DNA of 64,000 nt from NCBI RefSeq assembly GCF_000397205.1, contig NC_021237.1, positions 3,907,001-3,971,000 on the forward strand, in the 5' to 3' direction. Numbering within the stretch: the first letter of the stretch is position 1; every line of letters begins with the position of its first letter. This document shows, piece by piece, positions 26,677 to 35,258 of this stretch. The notes beneath the pieces are model-generated. The model saw nothing but the letters and a program-made list of their open reading frames with translations, was not told the origin of the DNA and searched no databases. A program made the position numbers and the translations under genes. Source of the DNA: Pseudomonas protegens CHA0 (GTDB taxonomy: Bacteria > Pseudomonadota > Gammaproteobacteria > Pseudomonadales > Pseudomonadaceae).

Positions 26677-27186
26677 ATGGTGCCCAACCCTTCGCTACAG
26701 CACGCCGTGGGCGAGCTCTACCTCCAGCATCACAACTGGGTGGTGCAACTGCTGCGACGCAAGCTCGGCAACCAGGACCAGGCCATGGACCTGGCGCAGG
26801 ACACCTTTGTGCGCATCTTGCGCAGCGAGCGACTGCCGGTACTGCGCGAACCCCGGGCCTACCTCAACACCGTGGCCAGCCGCCTGTGCGGGCAGTATTT
26901 CCGGCGCCAGGCCCTGGAGCGCGCATACCTGGAAACCCTGGCGCAGCTGGAGCCGCAGTACCAGCCCTCGCCGGAAACCCGGCTGCTGGTGCTTGAGGCC
27001 CTGGACGCCGTGGGCCAGGTGCTGGACGGCCTGGGCAGCCGGGTGCGCGAGGTGTTTCTGCTGTCCCAGCTCGAAGGCCTGACCTACCCGCAAATTGCCC
27101 AACGCCTGCAGCTCTCGGTCAACGTGGTGCAGAAAGCCATGCTCAAGGCCTACCGCCACTGCTACGCGGCGGTGTACCCGGGATGA
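26677..27186 (+). CDS. ECF sigma factor, FecI-type iron-starvation class
   Basis: A 169-residue sigma-70 family protein with region 2 (LYLQHHNWVVQLLRRKLGNQDQAMDLAQDTFVRIL) near residues 15-50 and region 4 HTH (LTYPQIAQRLQLSVNVVQKAMLKA) near 130-155. It is followed by a FecR-type anti-sigma with ATGA overlap and a TonB receptor with an N-terminal signalling domain. This is the classic cell-surface signalling trio: ferri-siderophore binding at the receptor releases the sigma factor to transcribe the receptor gene. A Fur box precedes it. Family is certain; which siderophore is sensed is unknown. Confidence 0.92.
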   Translation: MVPNPSLQHAVGELYLQHHNWVVQLLRRKLGNQDQAMDLAQDTFVRILRSERLPVLREPRAYLNTVASRLCGQYFRRQALERAYLETLAQLEPQYQPSPETRLLVLEALDAVGQVLDGLGSRVREVFLLSQLEGLTYPQIAQRLQLSVNVVQKAMLKAYRHCYAAVYPG

Positions 27187-28166
27187 ACGCCTTCCAGCCA
27201 GTGGACGATCAGGGCGCCGTGGAACAGCAGGTACTGGACCAGGCCCTGGAGTGGCTGGTGCTGCTGCAATCGGGCATCAGCCCCCCCGAGCAGCAGGCCG
27301 CCTGCCTGGCCTGGCGCCGGGCCGACCCGCAGCATGAGCTGGCCTGGCAGCGCCTGGCCGGCATCGGCCAGGACCTGCGCGACAGCACCCGCAGCCTGCC
27401 CGCGCCCCACGCCCGGCAACTGCTGCAGGCTCGCAGCCACCCCGGGCGGCGCACCCTGCTCAAGGGCATCGTCGGCCTGGGCGTGGTGGCCGCCAGCAGC
27501 TGGAGCGTGCGCGAAGGGTTGCTGTTGCCGCAGCTGTTCAGCGACTACCACACCAGCACCGGCGAGCGCCGCCAGCTGCAACTGGCCGCTGGCGCCAGCC
27601 TGCAACTGGACACCCGCACCAGCCTCGACCAGAAGGCCAGCCCCCAGGGCCTGCAACTGCGGCTCAACAGCGGCCGCCTGTTGCTGACCCTGGGCAACGC
27701 CGCGCCCGTGCAGGTCGCCACCACCGATGGGCAGATCCAGCTCGCCCCACGCTCGCAGTTGATCCTCAGCGTCGGCTTGCCGGGCATCAACGGCACCCGG
27801 GTACAACTGCTCGCCGGCAGCGGCTCGGTAAGCACCGCCCATGCCCCTGCGCTAAGCCTGGACCCGGGCCAGCAAGTGGATATCGCCCAACAGCGGATCA
27901 GCGCCCTGGCCGCCGTGCCCACCACGGCCAATGCCTGGACCCAGGGCCTGCTGATCGCCGAGCGTCGCCCCCTGGGCGAGGTGATCGCCGAACTCGACCG
28001 CTATCGCCCCGGCCTGCTGCGCTGCTCCGCCGAAGTCGCCGGGTTGCGGGTTTCCGGCTCGTTCTCCCTGGACCAGCCGGACGCCAGCCTCGATTTGCTG
28101 GCCAGGACCCTGCCGATTCGCATCCGGCGGGTAATGGGGTACTGGGCCTCCGTGGACGCTGCCTGA
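27183..28166 (+). CDS. FecR-family anti-sigma/transmembrane sensor
   Basis: A 327-residue inner-membrane sensor. The cytoplasmic N-terminal FecR_N region (about residues 10-60, ALEWLVLLQSG and CLAWRRADPQHELAWQRL) binds the sigma factor. A single membrane segment lies near residues 92-112 (LLKGIVGLGVVAASSW), and the periplasmic FecR domain follows (GERRQLQLAAGASLQLDTRT). It starts inside the sigma gene stop codon (ATGA), which favours matched synthesis. The C-terminal part should contact the STN domain of the receptor encoded next. Confidence 0.92.
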   Translation: MNAFQPVDDQGAVEQQVLDQALEWLVLLQSGISPPEQQAACLAWRRADPQHELAWQRLAGIGQDLRDSTRSLPAPHARQLLQARSHPGRRTLLKGIVGLGVVAASSWSVREGLLLPQLFSDYHTSTGERRQLQLAAGASLQLDTRTSLDQKASPQGLQLRLNSGRLLLTLGNAAPVQVATTDGQIQLAPRSQLILSVGLPGINGTRVQLLAGSGSVSTAHAPALSLDPGQQVDIAQQRISALAAVPTTANAWTQGLLIAERRPLGEVIAELDRYRPGLLRCSAEVAGLRVSGSFSLDQPDASLDLLARTLPIRIRRVMGYWASVDAA

Positions 28167-28282
28167 TTGTTTTCCTGTTTTTTTCAGGGCGGCGGCAGTT
28201 TTTTCAATCTCGTGCATCAAGACCAGGGAAGAAGCTGGAAAACAGCTCAGCGCCATCCCTTCCCAACCCACGGATTTTCCTT

Positions 28283-30703
28283 ATGCACATTCGCCTTACG
28301 CCCCTTGCCGCGACCTTGCGCCCGGTCATCATCGGCCTGTCCATCGCCAGCACCAGCCTGCCGCTGCTGGCCACGGAAGCCGGCGCCGCCGTGACCGACC
28401 ACCAGCAGCGCGACTACGCCATCGCCCCGGGCAACCTGGACCAGGTGCTGGGCATCTTCGGCCAGCAATCGGCAAGCATGATCGCCATCGACGCCAACCT
28501 CAGCGCCGGTAAGCGCAGCACCGGCCTGAATGGCAGTTTCAGCGTGGCCGAAGGCCTGCAGCGCCTGCTCAAACCCCTGGGCCTGCAAGCCGTGGCCGAG
28601 GGCGCGGGCTATCGGGTAATACAGGCCAGCGGCGGTGAACGGGTCGAGCTGGGAGCAACCACGGTCACCACCAACCAGCTGGGCACCGTCACCGAAGGCA
28701 GCGGCTCCTACACGCCGGGCACCATCGCCACCGCCACCCGGCTAGTGCTGACACCGCGGGAAACCCCGCAGTCGATCTCGGTGGTGACCCGCCAGGCCAT
28801 GGATGACTTTGGCCTCAACTCCATCGACGAGGTGATGCGCCATACCCCAGGCATCACCGTGGCCACCTACGACAGTGACCGCACCAGCTACTACTCCCGC
28901 GGTTTTGCCATTCAGAACTTCCAGTACGACGGGATTCCGATCCTGCAGGACGCACAGTACTCCTCGGGCCACACCCTCACCGACACGGTGATCTACGACC
29001 GCGTGGAAATACTCAAGGGTGCCACCGGCCTGCTCACCGGTGCCGGTGGCCCCGGCGGCACCATCAACATGGTGCGCAAGAAACCCACTGCCGAATTCGC
29101 CGGGCACATCGACCTGGGGGCCGGTTCCTGGGACAACTACCGTTCGCAGGTCGATGTCAGCGGCCCCCTGACCGACAGCGGCAATGTCCGCGGGCGGATG
29201 GTCGCCGCCTATCAGGACAAGAAATCCTTCCTTGACCACTACCAGCGCCAGACCAGCGTCTACTACGGCATCCTCGAGTTCGACCTGTCACCGGACACCC
29301 TGCTGACCGTCGGCGCCGACTATCAGGACAACGACCCCAAGGGTTCCAGCTGGTCGGGCAGCAGCTCGCTGTACGACTCCAAGGGCAATGCCATCAGCAC
29401 CTCGCGTTCCTACAACAACGGCGCGAGCTGGAGCCGCTGGTCGCAATACACCCGTACCGCGTTCACCACCCTGGAGCACAGCTTCGCCAACGGCTGGGTG
29501 GCCAAGGCCCAGTACAACCATCAGATCAATGGCTACAACGCCCCCTTGGGTTCGTTGATGTCGCCCAATGCCGAGACCGGCATCGCCTCGCTGCTGACCC
29601 GCAAGTACACCGGCGAAACCGTCAGCGACAGCGGCGACCTCTACGCCACGGGCCCCTTCGACCTGCTGGGGCGCGAGCATCAGTTGGTGGTCGGTGCATC
29701 GATCTCCAACTCGCACTGGAAAGGCCGGGACTTCACCAGCGCCACCAATCACGACAATTTCTACGACTACTTCAACTGGGACGGGCACAGCCCCAAGCCC
29801 GATTGGGGCAGCATGACCAAGAAGAACGACGAGACCACCCGCCAGAGCGCCGGCTACATGACTGCGCGCTTTAGCCTCAACGATGATCTTTCGTTGCTGC
29901 TCGGCAGCCGGGTCAACAACTACGAGGTCAGCGGTACCAGCCGGACCAAGGACACCGGCAAGGTCATTCCCTATGCTGGGGTGGTCTACGACCTCGACCA
30001 GAACTTCTCCGTCTATGCCAGCTACACCGAGATCTACCTGCCCCAGGACGACTACCGCGACCGCAACGACAAGGTGCTCAAGCCCGACGAAGGCACCAAC
30101 TACGAGGTGGGCCTCAAGGGCGAGTTCTTCGACGGCCGCCTGAACTCCAGCCTGGCCTATTTCGAAGTGCATGAAGAAAACCGGCCGGTGGATGACCTGG
30201 CCTACAACGCCAACCCCACCACCCCCGGGCTGGACTATGCGTCCAAGGGCATCAAGTCCAAGGCCAAGGGTTATGAAGCGGAAATCTCCGGAGAGGTCGC
30301 TCCCGGCTGGCAACTGCAGGCCGGCTACACCCACAAGATCATTCGCGACCAGAGCGGGGCCAAGGTCTCCACCTGGGAACCGGAAGATCAGGTCAACCTC
30401 TACACCAGCTACAAGCTGACCGGCAGCCTCGACAAGCTGACCCTGGGCAGCGGCGTGCGCTGGCAGGGCACTGGCTGGAAGATACTCAGCAACTACGGCA
30501 AGGGCACCGAGGAAAAATTCGCCCAGGACCCTTACTGGCTGGTGGACCTGATGGCCCGCTACCAGATCACCGAGAACGTCTCGGCCACCCTCAACGTCAA
30601 CAACCTGTTCGACAAGAAGTACTTCACCAACATCGGTTTCTACAACTCGTCGTACTACGGCGACCCGCGGAATGTGATGCTCAGCACCCGCTGGAACTTC
30701 TAA
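28283..30703 (+). CDS. TonB-dependent ferri-siderophore receptor with signalling domain (FpvA/FoxA type)
   Basis: An 806-residue outer-membrane receptor. A signal peptide (about 1-36, ending AGAA) precedes an STN signalling domain (about 42-113, DYAIAPGNLDQVLGIFGQQS). Then come a plug with ETPQSISVVTRQAMDDF and the VEILKGATGLLTGAG motif, and a 22-strand barrel ending NVMLSTRWNF with the terminal Phe needed for insertion. The STN domain marks it as a transducer for the preceding FecR and sigma proteins. It resembles ferri-pyoverdine and ferrioxamine receptors; heterologous pyoverdine is plausible in a strain of this type. It is about 20 kb from fetA, the receptor without an STN domain. Confidence 0.92.
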   Translation: MHIRLTPLAATLRPVIIGLSIASTSLPLLATEAGAAVTDHQQRDYAIAPGNLDQVLGIFGQQSASMIAIDANLSAGKRSTGLNGSFSVAEGLQRLLKPLGLQAVAEGAGYRVIQASGGERVELGATTVTTNQLGTVTEGSGSYTPGTIATATRLVLTPRETPQSISVVTRQAMDDFGLNSIDEVMRHTPGITVATYDSDRTSYYSRGFAIQNFQYDGIPILQDAQYSSGHTLTDTVIYDRVEILKGATGLLTGAGGPGGTINMVRKKPTAEFAGHIDLGAGSWDNYRSQVDVSGPLTDSGNVRGRMVAAYQDKKSFLDHYQRQTSVYYGILEFDLSPDTLLTVGADYQDNDPKGSSWSGSSSLYDSKGNAISTSRSYNNGASWSRWSQYTRTAFTTLEHSFANGWVAKAQYNHQINGYNAPLGSLMSPNAETGIASLLTRKYTGETVSDSGDLYATGPFDLLGREHQLVVGASISNSHWKGRDFTSATNHDNFYDYFNWDGHSPKPDWGSMTKKNDETTRQSAGYMTARFSLNDDLSLLLGSRVNNYEVSGTSRTKDTGKVIPYAGVVYDLDQNFSVYASYTEIYLPQDDYRDRNDKVLKPDEGTNYEVGLKGEFFDGRLNSSLAYFEVHEENRPVDDLAYNANPTTPGLDYASKGIKSKAKGYEAEISGEVAPGWQLQAGYTHKIIRDQSGAKVSTWEPEDQVNLYTSYKLTGSLDKLTLGSGVRWQGTGWKILSNYGKGTEEKFAQDPYWLVDLMARYQITENVSATLNVNNLFDKKYFTNIGFYNSSYYGDPRNVMLSTRWNF

Positions 30704-30708
30704 AGCCC

Positions 30709-30747
30709 CGCCGTCGTGGCCCGCCCCGGCAGCGGGTGGCCACGGCG
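30709..30747. terminator. Stem-loop after the TonB receptor gene
   Basis: CGCCGT/ACGGCG and GTGGCC/GGCCAC pair in a long interrupted stem 6 bp past the receptor stop codon. There is no T-run, so it may be a processing or stabilising structure instead of an intrinsic terminator. Confidence 0.4.
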
Positions 30748-30869
30748 CTTGCCGCCCCTCTCTGTAGCATTTGCTAACCCTTGCCGCCGACCGTTGCGCC
30801 GAAATTCCTGCAGCCGTCGCGGCACATCTGTTAAAACGCGTTTTCGACTGTCCTGCGGTGAAGCCTTCC

Positions 30870-31811
30870 ATGTCCCCAACCCTGCCCCAGCGCCTGCGCC
30901 GTCGCTGGTTTTCCCTGCTGTGCATGGCCGCGCTGGTGGTCGGCCTGCCGGTGAGCTGCGCGGTGCTCGAACACAAGGAACGCCAACTGGTGTTTCGCAT
31001 CGAGCCCGGCACCGCCGGCTGGTATCGCGGCCTGCCGAGCACGGTGCAGGAATTCGAACTCAAGCCGAAAAGCTTCAAGGCCGGGCAGAACATCCACGCC
31101 TGGTGGTGGCCGGCACAACGCGCCGATGCCCCGGCGATCCTCTACCTGCACGGGGTCCGCTGGAACCTCACTGGCCAGCTGTTTCGCATCGAGCAGCTGC
31201 ACGCCCTGGGTTACTCGGTGCTGGCCATCGACTACCGCGGCTTTGGCCAGAGCCACGGCGACCTGCCCTCGGAAAACAGCGTGTATGAAGACGCGCGCAT
31301 CGCCTGGGAGCGGCTCAAGGTCTTGCAGCCCGACGCCAGCAAGCGCCTGATCTACGGCCATTCCCTGGGTGGCGCGGTGGCCATCGACCTGGCCGCCGAA
31401 CTGGGGCGCCAGGCCGCCAGCGCCAAGGCGCCCACCGCCGCTCGCGGGCTGATCGTCGAATCCACCTTCACTACCCTGGCCGACGCTGCCGCGGCGGTGA
31501 CCAAGACCTCCCTGCCGGTGCGCTGGGTGATGTCGCAGAAGTTCGACTCCATCGACAAGATCCGCGAGATCGGCATGCCGCTGCTGGTGGTGCACGGCCT
31601 GAAGGACGACTACGTGCCGCCGCGCCTGAGCAAGGAATTGTTCCAGGCCGCCCTGGAGCCGAAGAAACTGCTGCTGGTGCCCGGCGGCACCCACAACAAC
31701 AGCATGAGCCTGGCGGGCAAGGGCTACGGCCAGGCCATCAACGCCCTGCTGCGTGCCAAACCCAGCCAAAAATTCGCCGGCCCGCCCCCCACCGCCGCCC
31801 CCACCAGCTGA
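30870..31811 (+). CDS. Alpha/beta hydrolase, membrane-anchored or secreted
   Basis: A 313-residue serine hydrolase. N-terminal RRRWFSLLCMAALVVGLPVSC looks like a signal with a possible, non-ideal lipobox Cys. The catalytic triad is visible as Ser in YGHSLGGAV, Asp in GLKDDYVPP and His in PGGTHNNS, with the oxyanion region LYLHGVRWNL. The C-terminus is Pro/Ala-rich. The ATG at 30870 has GGTGAAG upstream and no upstream in-frame start is convincing. Substrate is unknown; the fold is shared with Bem46/ABHD-type esterases. A truncated duplicate of its 3' part lies at 32403-32526. Confidence 0.82.
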   Translation: MSPTLPQRLRRRWFSLLCMAALVVGLPVSCAVLEHKERQLVFRIEPGTAGWYRGLPSTVQEFELKPKSFKAGQNIHAWWWPAQRADAPAILYLHGVRWNLTGQLFRIEQLHALGYSVLAIDYRGFGQSHGDLPSENSVYEDARIAWERLKVLQPDASKRLIYGHSLGGAVAIDLAAELGRQAASAKAPTAARGLIVESTFTTLADAAAAVTKTSLPVRWVMSQKFDSIDKIREIGMPLLVVHGLKDDYVPPRLSKELFQAALEPKKLLLVPGGTHNNSMSLAGKGYGQAINALLRAKPSQKFAGPPPTAAPTS

Positions 31812-31822
31812 AGCTGGCTTGT

Positions 31823-31856
31823 ATAGGAGCTGGCTTGCCAGCGAATGGGCCCGCGG
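31823..31856. repeat. Single REP element
   Basis: ATAGGAGCTGGCTTGCCAGCGAATG, a Pseudomonas REP unit, 12 bp past the hydrolase stop codon and between two convergent genes. Confidence 0.7.
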
Positions 31857-31887
31857 CACCTGCAAAAAACCTGTCCCTAGACGTCCC

Positions 31888-32358
31888 TTACGCAGCCGGC
31901 TGAGCCGCCACCATGACCACCACGGTCTTGGCCAGGAATGCCGGAGACTGCTGATTGATCGAATCGGCCAACTCCAGGGCCGCCGCCTTGACCGCAGGCG
32001 CCGCTTCGCGCAAGGCACGGACCATCTCCAGGCGCGCGGGCTCGCTGTTGAGCACCCGCATGAAAAGCGTCTGCGCCCACCTCGGGCTGTGTTCCTGCAA
32101 GCCGGGCAGCGCCGCCAGCAACGCCGGCACATACACAGCATCATCGAAATGCTCGGCGGCGTGAATCAGCGAAAACATCACCTCGTCATATTCGGCCTCA
32201 TCGTCGAGCAACGACAACAGCGGGCCAATGCTGGCCGGGTCGGCCAACTGGGCCACCTCGGCGATGCAGGCGTCGATGCGCCGCACAAGGTTCTCGCCAG
32301 GGTCGTTGAAGGCGTTTTCGAGCTTTAGCAGGATGTCGGTCAACGCGTCGAATTTCAT
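31888..32358 (-). CDS. Probable orphan immunity protein (Imm30-like)
   Basis: A 156-residue acidic, all-helical-looking cytosolic protein without signal or membrane segment. The pattern LLSLLDDEAEYDEVMFSLIHAAEHFDD followed by SPRWAQTLFMRVLNSE is reminiscent of the Imm30 family of polymorphic-toxin immunity proteins. That family call is from memory of the motif and needs a profile search. No toxin gene is adjacent. The gene sits alone, opposite in strand, between the alpha/beta hydrolase and a truncated duplicate of that hydrolase. Start ATG 32358 has only a weak ribosome site (GGCGAG). Confidence 0.6.
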   Translation of the reverse strand: MKFDALTDILLKLENAFNDPGENLVRRIDACIAEVAQLADPASIGPLLSLLDDEAEYDEVMFSLIHAAEHFDDAVYVPALLAALPGLQEHSPRWAQTLFMRVLNSEPARLEMVRALREAAPAVKAAALELADSINQQSPAFLAKTVVVMVAAQPAA

Positions 32359-32402
32359 GGGTACTCGCCAGGGAGCTCGAAGGGAGGGAGGCGCAACGAT
32401 AC

Positions 32403-32526
32403 GCCATTGACACCATCCGCGAAATCGGCATGCCGCTGCGGGTGGTCCATGGCCTGAAGGACGACTACGTACCGCCGCGCCTGAGCCTGGCGGGCAAGGG
32501 CTCCGGTCAGGCCATCAACGCCCTGG
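32403..32526 (+). pseudogene. Truncated duplicate of the alpha/beta hydrolase 3' end
   Basis: The stretch encodes IREIGMPLRVVHGLKDDYVPP and then SLAGKGSGQAINAL, nearly identical to the C-terminal part of the hydrolase at 30870-31811. Relative to that gene, 78 bp (26 codons, including the catalytic His) are missing between two TGAGC pentamers (31627-31631 and 31705-31709 in the intact gene). No 5' part of the gene is present. It is a dead remnant from duplication followed by deletion. Confidence 0.85.
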
Positions 32527-32527
32527 T

Positions 32528-32718
32528 GCATTCCTTCGCCATGAACCGCGCCAACTGGCCGCTGCGCGGCTCGCCGGCAAGCCGGCTCCTACGGGTGCAC
32601 ACCCGCTCATCCGTAGGAGCTGGCTTGCCAGTGAAGAGGCCCGCAAGAGCGTCGCATTCCTTCGCCACGAACCGCGCCAACTGGCCGCTGCGCGGTTCGC
32701 CGGCAAGCCGGCTCCTAC
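32528..32718. repeat. REP cluster with 65-bp direct repeats
   Basis: Two 65-bp direct repeats (32528-32592 and 32654-32718) start GCATTCCTTCGCCA and end CCGGCTCCTAC with few mismatches. Between them, at about 32614, lies an inverted REP unit (GTAGGAGCTGGCTTGCCAG). The right end overlaps the last bases of pchA and supplies its TAG stop codon. Confidence 0.85.
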
Positions 32719-34139
32719 AGGGAGAGGCCGAGCTTTTCGTAGGTGGCGGCCGGTTGCGGGCGCAGGGCTTCGCCGATGGTGCGCAACTTCAGGCAGGTTT
32801 CCTGGTATTCGCTCGCCGGGTCCGACTCACCGACGATGCCGCAACCGGCAAACAGGTGCGCCTGGTTGCCGCGGATCAGGGCGGAACGCAAGGCCACGGC
32901 AAACTCGCCATCGCCCTCGGCGTTCAGCCAGCCCACCGGGGCGGCGTACCAGCCGCGGTCCAGTTGCTCATGCTCGCGGATATAGCCCAGGGCCTTGCCC
33001 CGAGGCAGGCCGCCCACCGCCGGGGTCGGGTGCAGGGCATCCACCACTTGCAGCAGATCGACCTGGGGCCGCAACCGCCCCAGCACCGGGGTCAGCAGGT
33101 GCTGGACGTGGGCCAGGCGGTGCAATTGCGGCTGCGGGGGAATCTCCAGCATCGCGCAGTAGGGCTGCAGGGCTTCGCGCAGGGTCTGCACCACCAGGGC
33201 GTGTTCATGGCGGTCCTTGGCGCTGTCCATCAGGGCCTGGCCCAGTTCCGCGTCCTGCTGCTCATGCTGGCCGCGCGCGCAGGTGCCGGCCAGTGCCACG
33301 GTGTTGAGGGTGCCGCGGGCCAGGCGTACCAGGCGTTCCGGCGTGGCGCCGAGAAAGCAGCTGTCGCCACGGCTGAAGGCGAACAGGAAGGCCTGGGGAT
33401 AGGCCGCCCTGAGGTTTTCCAGCAGCGGCCCGCAAGGAATGCTGCGGCTCGCCCGCAGGCAGACTTCCCGGGCCAGTACTACCTTGCTCAGCTCGCCGCC
33501 CTGGATCCGCGCGATGGCTCGGGCCACGCAGTCCTGCCAGCGGCCGGCGGCCTGGGTGTCGTCCTCGGCCTGGGTGCCAACGGGCATCTGTGCCAAGGGG
33601 GCGTGGGTATAGCGCGCCTGCAACAGGGCCCACTCCGCCTCCAGGGCACCGGCGCACTGGGCCACGTCGGCGCCGGGCTCGACCCACAGGCTGAACAGCC
33701 AGTGCTGCTGCTCGCCTTCGCGCAGCAGCAGGATCCGCGGCAGCACCAGGGACGTGGCGGCGAACGACTGCCACTGGGCACTGCGCGGGCCCTGGGGGTC
33801 GAAGGCAAAGCCGCCGCACAGGTAGGCCCGCTTGGGCCCTACCTGATGGGCCTGCAGCAGCAACTGGCGCCAGGCCTGGGTACTGGCGGCAAAACGCTCG
33901 GCGGCCGGCGGGCTGATTTCTTCGGTGCAGCCGAACCCGGCCAGGGCCAGGGCGCCCTGGTCGCTGGACCAGAACAGGCTCTGGCCGAACACCTGGCGGT
34001 TGGCGGCAAACAGCCGCAGCGGCTCCAGGCGCTCGGCGGCCAGGCTGTACACCACCAGCACCGCCCGCCCCCTGCGTCGGGCCAGGGATTCGCCCTTGCG
34101 CAGGGCCCGGGTCAAGCCGGACAGGCAGGATTCACTCAT
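32715..34139 (-). CDS. pchA: Isochorismate synthase PchA
   Basis: Chorismate-utilising enzyme of 474 residues that converts chorismate to isochorismate, the first step to salicylate. The conserved C-terminal catalytic half carries the KVVLAREVCLRA, FLGATPERLV and GxLxxG-like regions; length equals P. aeruginosa PchA (476). AAGGAG lies 7 bp before the ATG at 34139. It is the last gene of pchDHIEFKCBA and overlaps the end of pchB by 8 bp, so the two salicylate enzymes are translationally linked. The final TAG lies within a REP element. Confidence 0.94.
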   Translation of the reverse strand: MSESCLSGLTRALRKGESLARRRGRAVLVVYSLAAERLEPLRLFAANRQVFGQSLFWSSDQGALALAGFGCTEEISPPAAERFAASTQAWRQLLLQAHQVGPKRAYLCGGFAFDPQGPRSAQWQSFAATSLVLPRILLLREGEQQHWLFSLWVEPGADVAQCAGALEAEWALLQARYTHAPLAQMPVGTQAEDDTQAAGRWQDCVARAIARIQGGELSKVVLAREVCLRASRSIPCGPLLENLRAAYPQAFLFAFSRGDSCFLGATPERLVRLARGTLNTVALAGTCARGQHEQQDAELGQALMDSAKDRHEHALVVQTLREALQPYCAMLEIPPQPQLHRLAHVQHLLTPVLGRLRPQVDLLQVVDALHPTPAVGGLPRGKALGYIREHEQLDRGWYAAPVGWLNAEGDGEFAVALRSALIRGNQAHLFAGCGIVGESDPASEYQETCLKLRTIGEALRPQPAATYEKLGLSL

Positions 34140-34455
34140 CTTGGGCTCCTTGATCCAGCCCGTGCTGACGGCGCCAGTGGCGCACTTGCTGGGCAATGTT
34201 CCAGTGGATGATCTGGGCAAACAGCGGCACCACGAACATCGGGTCCAGGCTCGCCTGCTCGGCCCATTGCCGACGTTGCGGGAGCATCGCCGCAACCCGC
34301 TCCGGGGCGGCAATGCTGTCCTCGGTCGGCTTGAACTGCGCCGCCGCCTTGACGTAGGCCAGGCGCAGGCCCAGGGCCTGGATGATCTGCTGGTCCATGG
34401 CGTCGATACCGCAGCGGACGTCGTCCAGGCCGCTGCACTGCTCGGGTGTCTTCAT
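34132..34455 (-). CDS. pchB: Isochorismate pyruvate lyase PchB
   Basis: Small AroQ-fold enzyme of 107 residues that releases pyruvate from isochorismate to give salicylate. The residues known to line the P. aeruginosa active site, Arg14, Arg31, Lys42 and Gln90, are at identical positions. The MKTPEQ start at 34455 was chosen because it matches the known N-terminus. An upstream in-frame ATG at 34482 overlaps the pchC stop as ATGA and could instead be used through coupling, adding nine residues. Confidence 0.94.
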   Translation of the reverse strand: MKTPEQCSGLDDVRCGIDAMDQQIIQALGLRLAYVKAAAQFKPTEDSIAAPERVAAMLPQRRQWAEQASLDPMFVVPLFAQIIHWNIAQQVRHWRRQHGLDQGAQDE

Positions 34456-34478
34456 GTCGGGGTCTACCAAGGGAAAAT

Positions 34479-35258
34479 TCATGGGGTCGAGGGCCAGCAC
34501 TGCCACGGCTGCTCGCCATGGCCGGCCAGCAGCCGGGTCAGGTGGCGCAGCAGTTCGGCCTGTTGCTCGCGCAGGTAGAAGTGCCCGCCGGGGAAGGCCT
34601 GGAAGTCGGTGACCTGGGCGCTGACCTCGGCCCAGGCATAGGCTTCGTCCTGGTCCACCTCGGTGTCCCGGGCCCCCAGGCACACGCTCAGGGGCAGGTC
34701 CAGGGCGCGGCCGGGCGCACCGCGGTAGCACTCGATCAGCCGGTAGTCGTTGCGCAACGCCGGCAGGTACAGGTCGCGCAGCGCCGGGTCATCCAGGGGC
34801 GACGGCGCACCGTCCGACAGGCGTCGCACATTCGCCAGCAGGTCCTCGTCCGGGCCCAGGTGCAGTTCGCCGCTGCGCTGGCGATGGGGCGCGGGGTGCG
34901 CGGACACGATCAACCGTTGTGGCGCCGAGCCCTGCTGCTGCATGCGCGCCGCCACCTCATAGGCCAGGGCCGCGCCCATGCTGTGGCCGAACAGCACCAG
35001 GGGCCGGTCCACCAGGTCCGACAGGGCCCGGGTAATAGTGCCCGCCATCCACTCCAGGCTGCCGGGCCAGCTTTCGCTCAGGCGCTCTTCGCGCCCCGGG
35101 TACTGCACGCTGACCAGCTCGACATCCGCCGGCAACTGGCCACGCCAGTCGTTGAAAAAGCTCGCGCTGCCACCGGCATGGGGCAGGCACACCAGGCGGC
35201 AGCGCGGCGGTTGCGGCTGCGGATAACGACGCAGCCAGGCACTGGGAACCTTTCTCAC
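34479..35258 (-). CDS. pchC: Type II (editing) thioesterase PchC
   Basis: Alpha/beta-hydrolase thioesterase of 259 residues that removes wrongly loaded acyl groups from the PchE and PchF carrier domains. The opening LVCLPHAGGSASFF and the nucleophile elbow GHSMGAALAYE are type II hallmarks, and a C-terminal GGHFYL supplies the His. It begins with GTG (35256-35258) overlapping the pchK stop as GTGA. Confidence 0.92.
   Translation of the reverse strand: MRKVPSAWLRRYPQPQPPRCRLVCLPHAGGSASFFNDWRGQLPADVELVSVQYPGREERLSESWPGSLEWMAGTITRALSDLVDRPLVLFGHSMGAALAYEVAARMQQQGSAPQRLIVSAHPAPHRQRSGELHLGPDEDLLANVRRLSDGAPSPLDDPALRDLYLPALRNDYRLIECYRGAPGRALDLPLSVCLGARDTEVDQDEAYAWAEVSAQVTDFQAFPGGHFYLREQQAELLRHLTRLLAGHGEQPWQCWPSTP

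Noticed and set aside
32528..32718. Direct repeats near pchA as a CRISPR array
   Set aside because: Only two 65-bp copies, with a REP core and no regular spacers or cas genes.
33500..33510. GGATCC within pchA as another VanR box
   Set aside because: It reads CTGGATCCGCG, lacks the symmetrical A/T flanks, and is inside a coding region.
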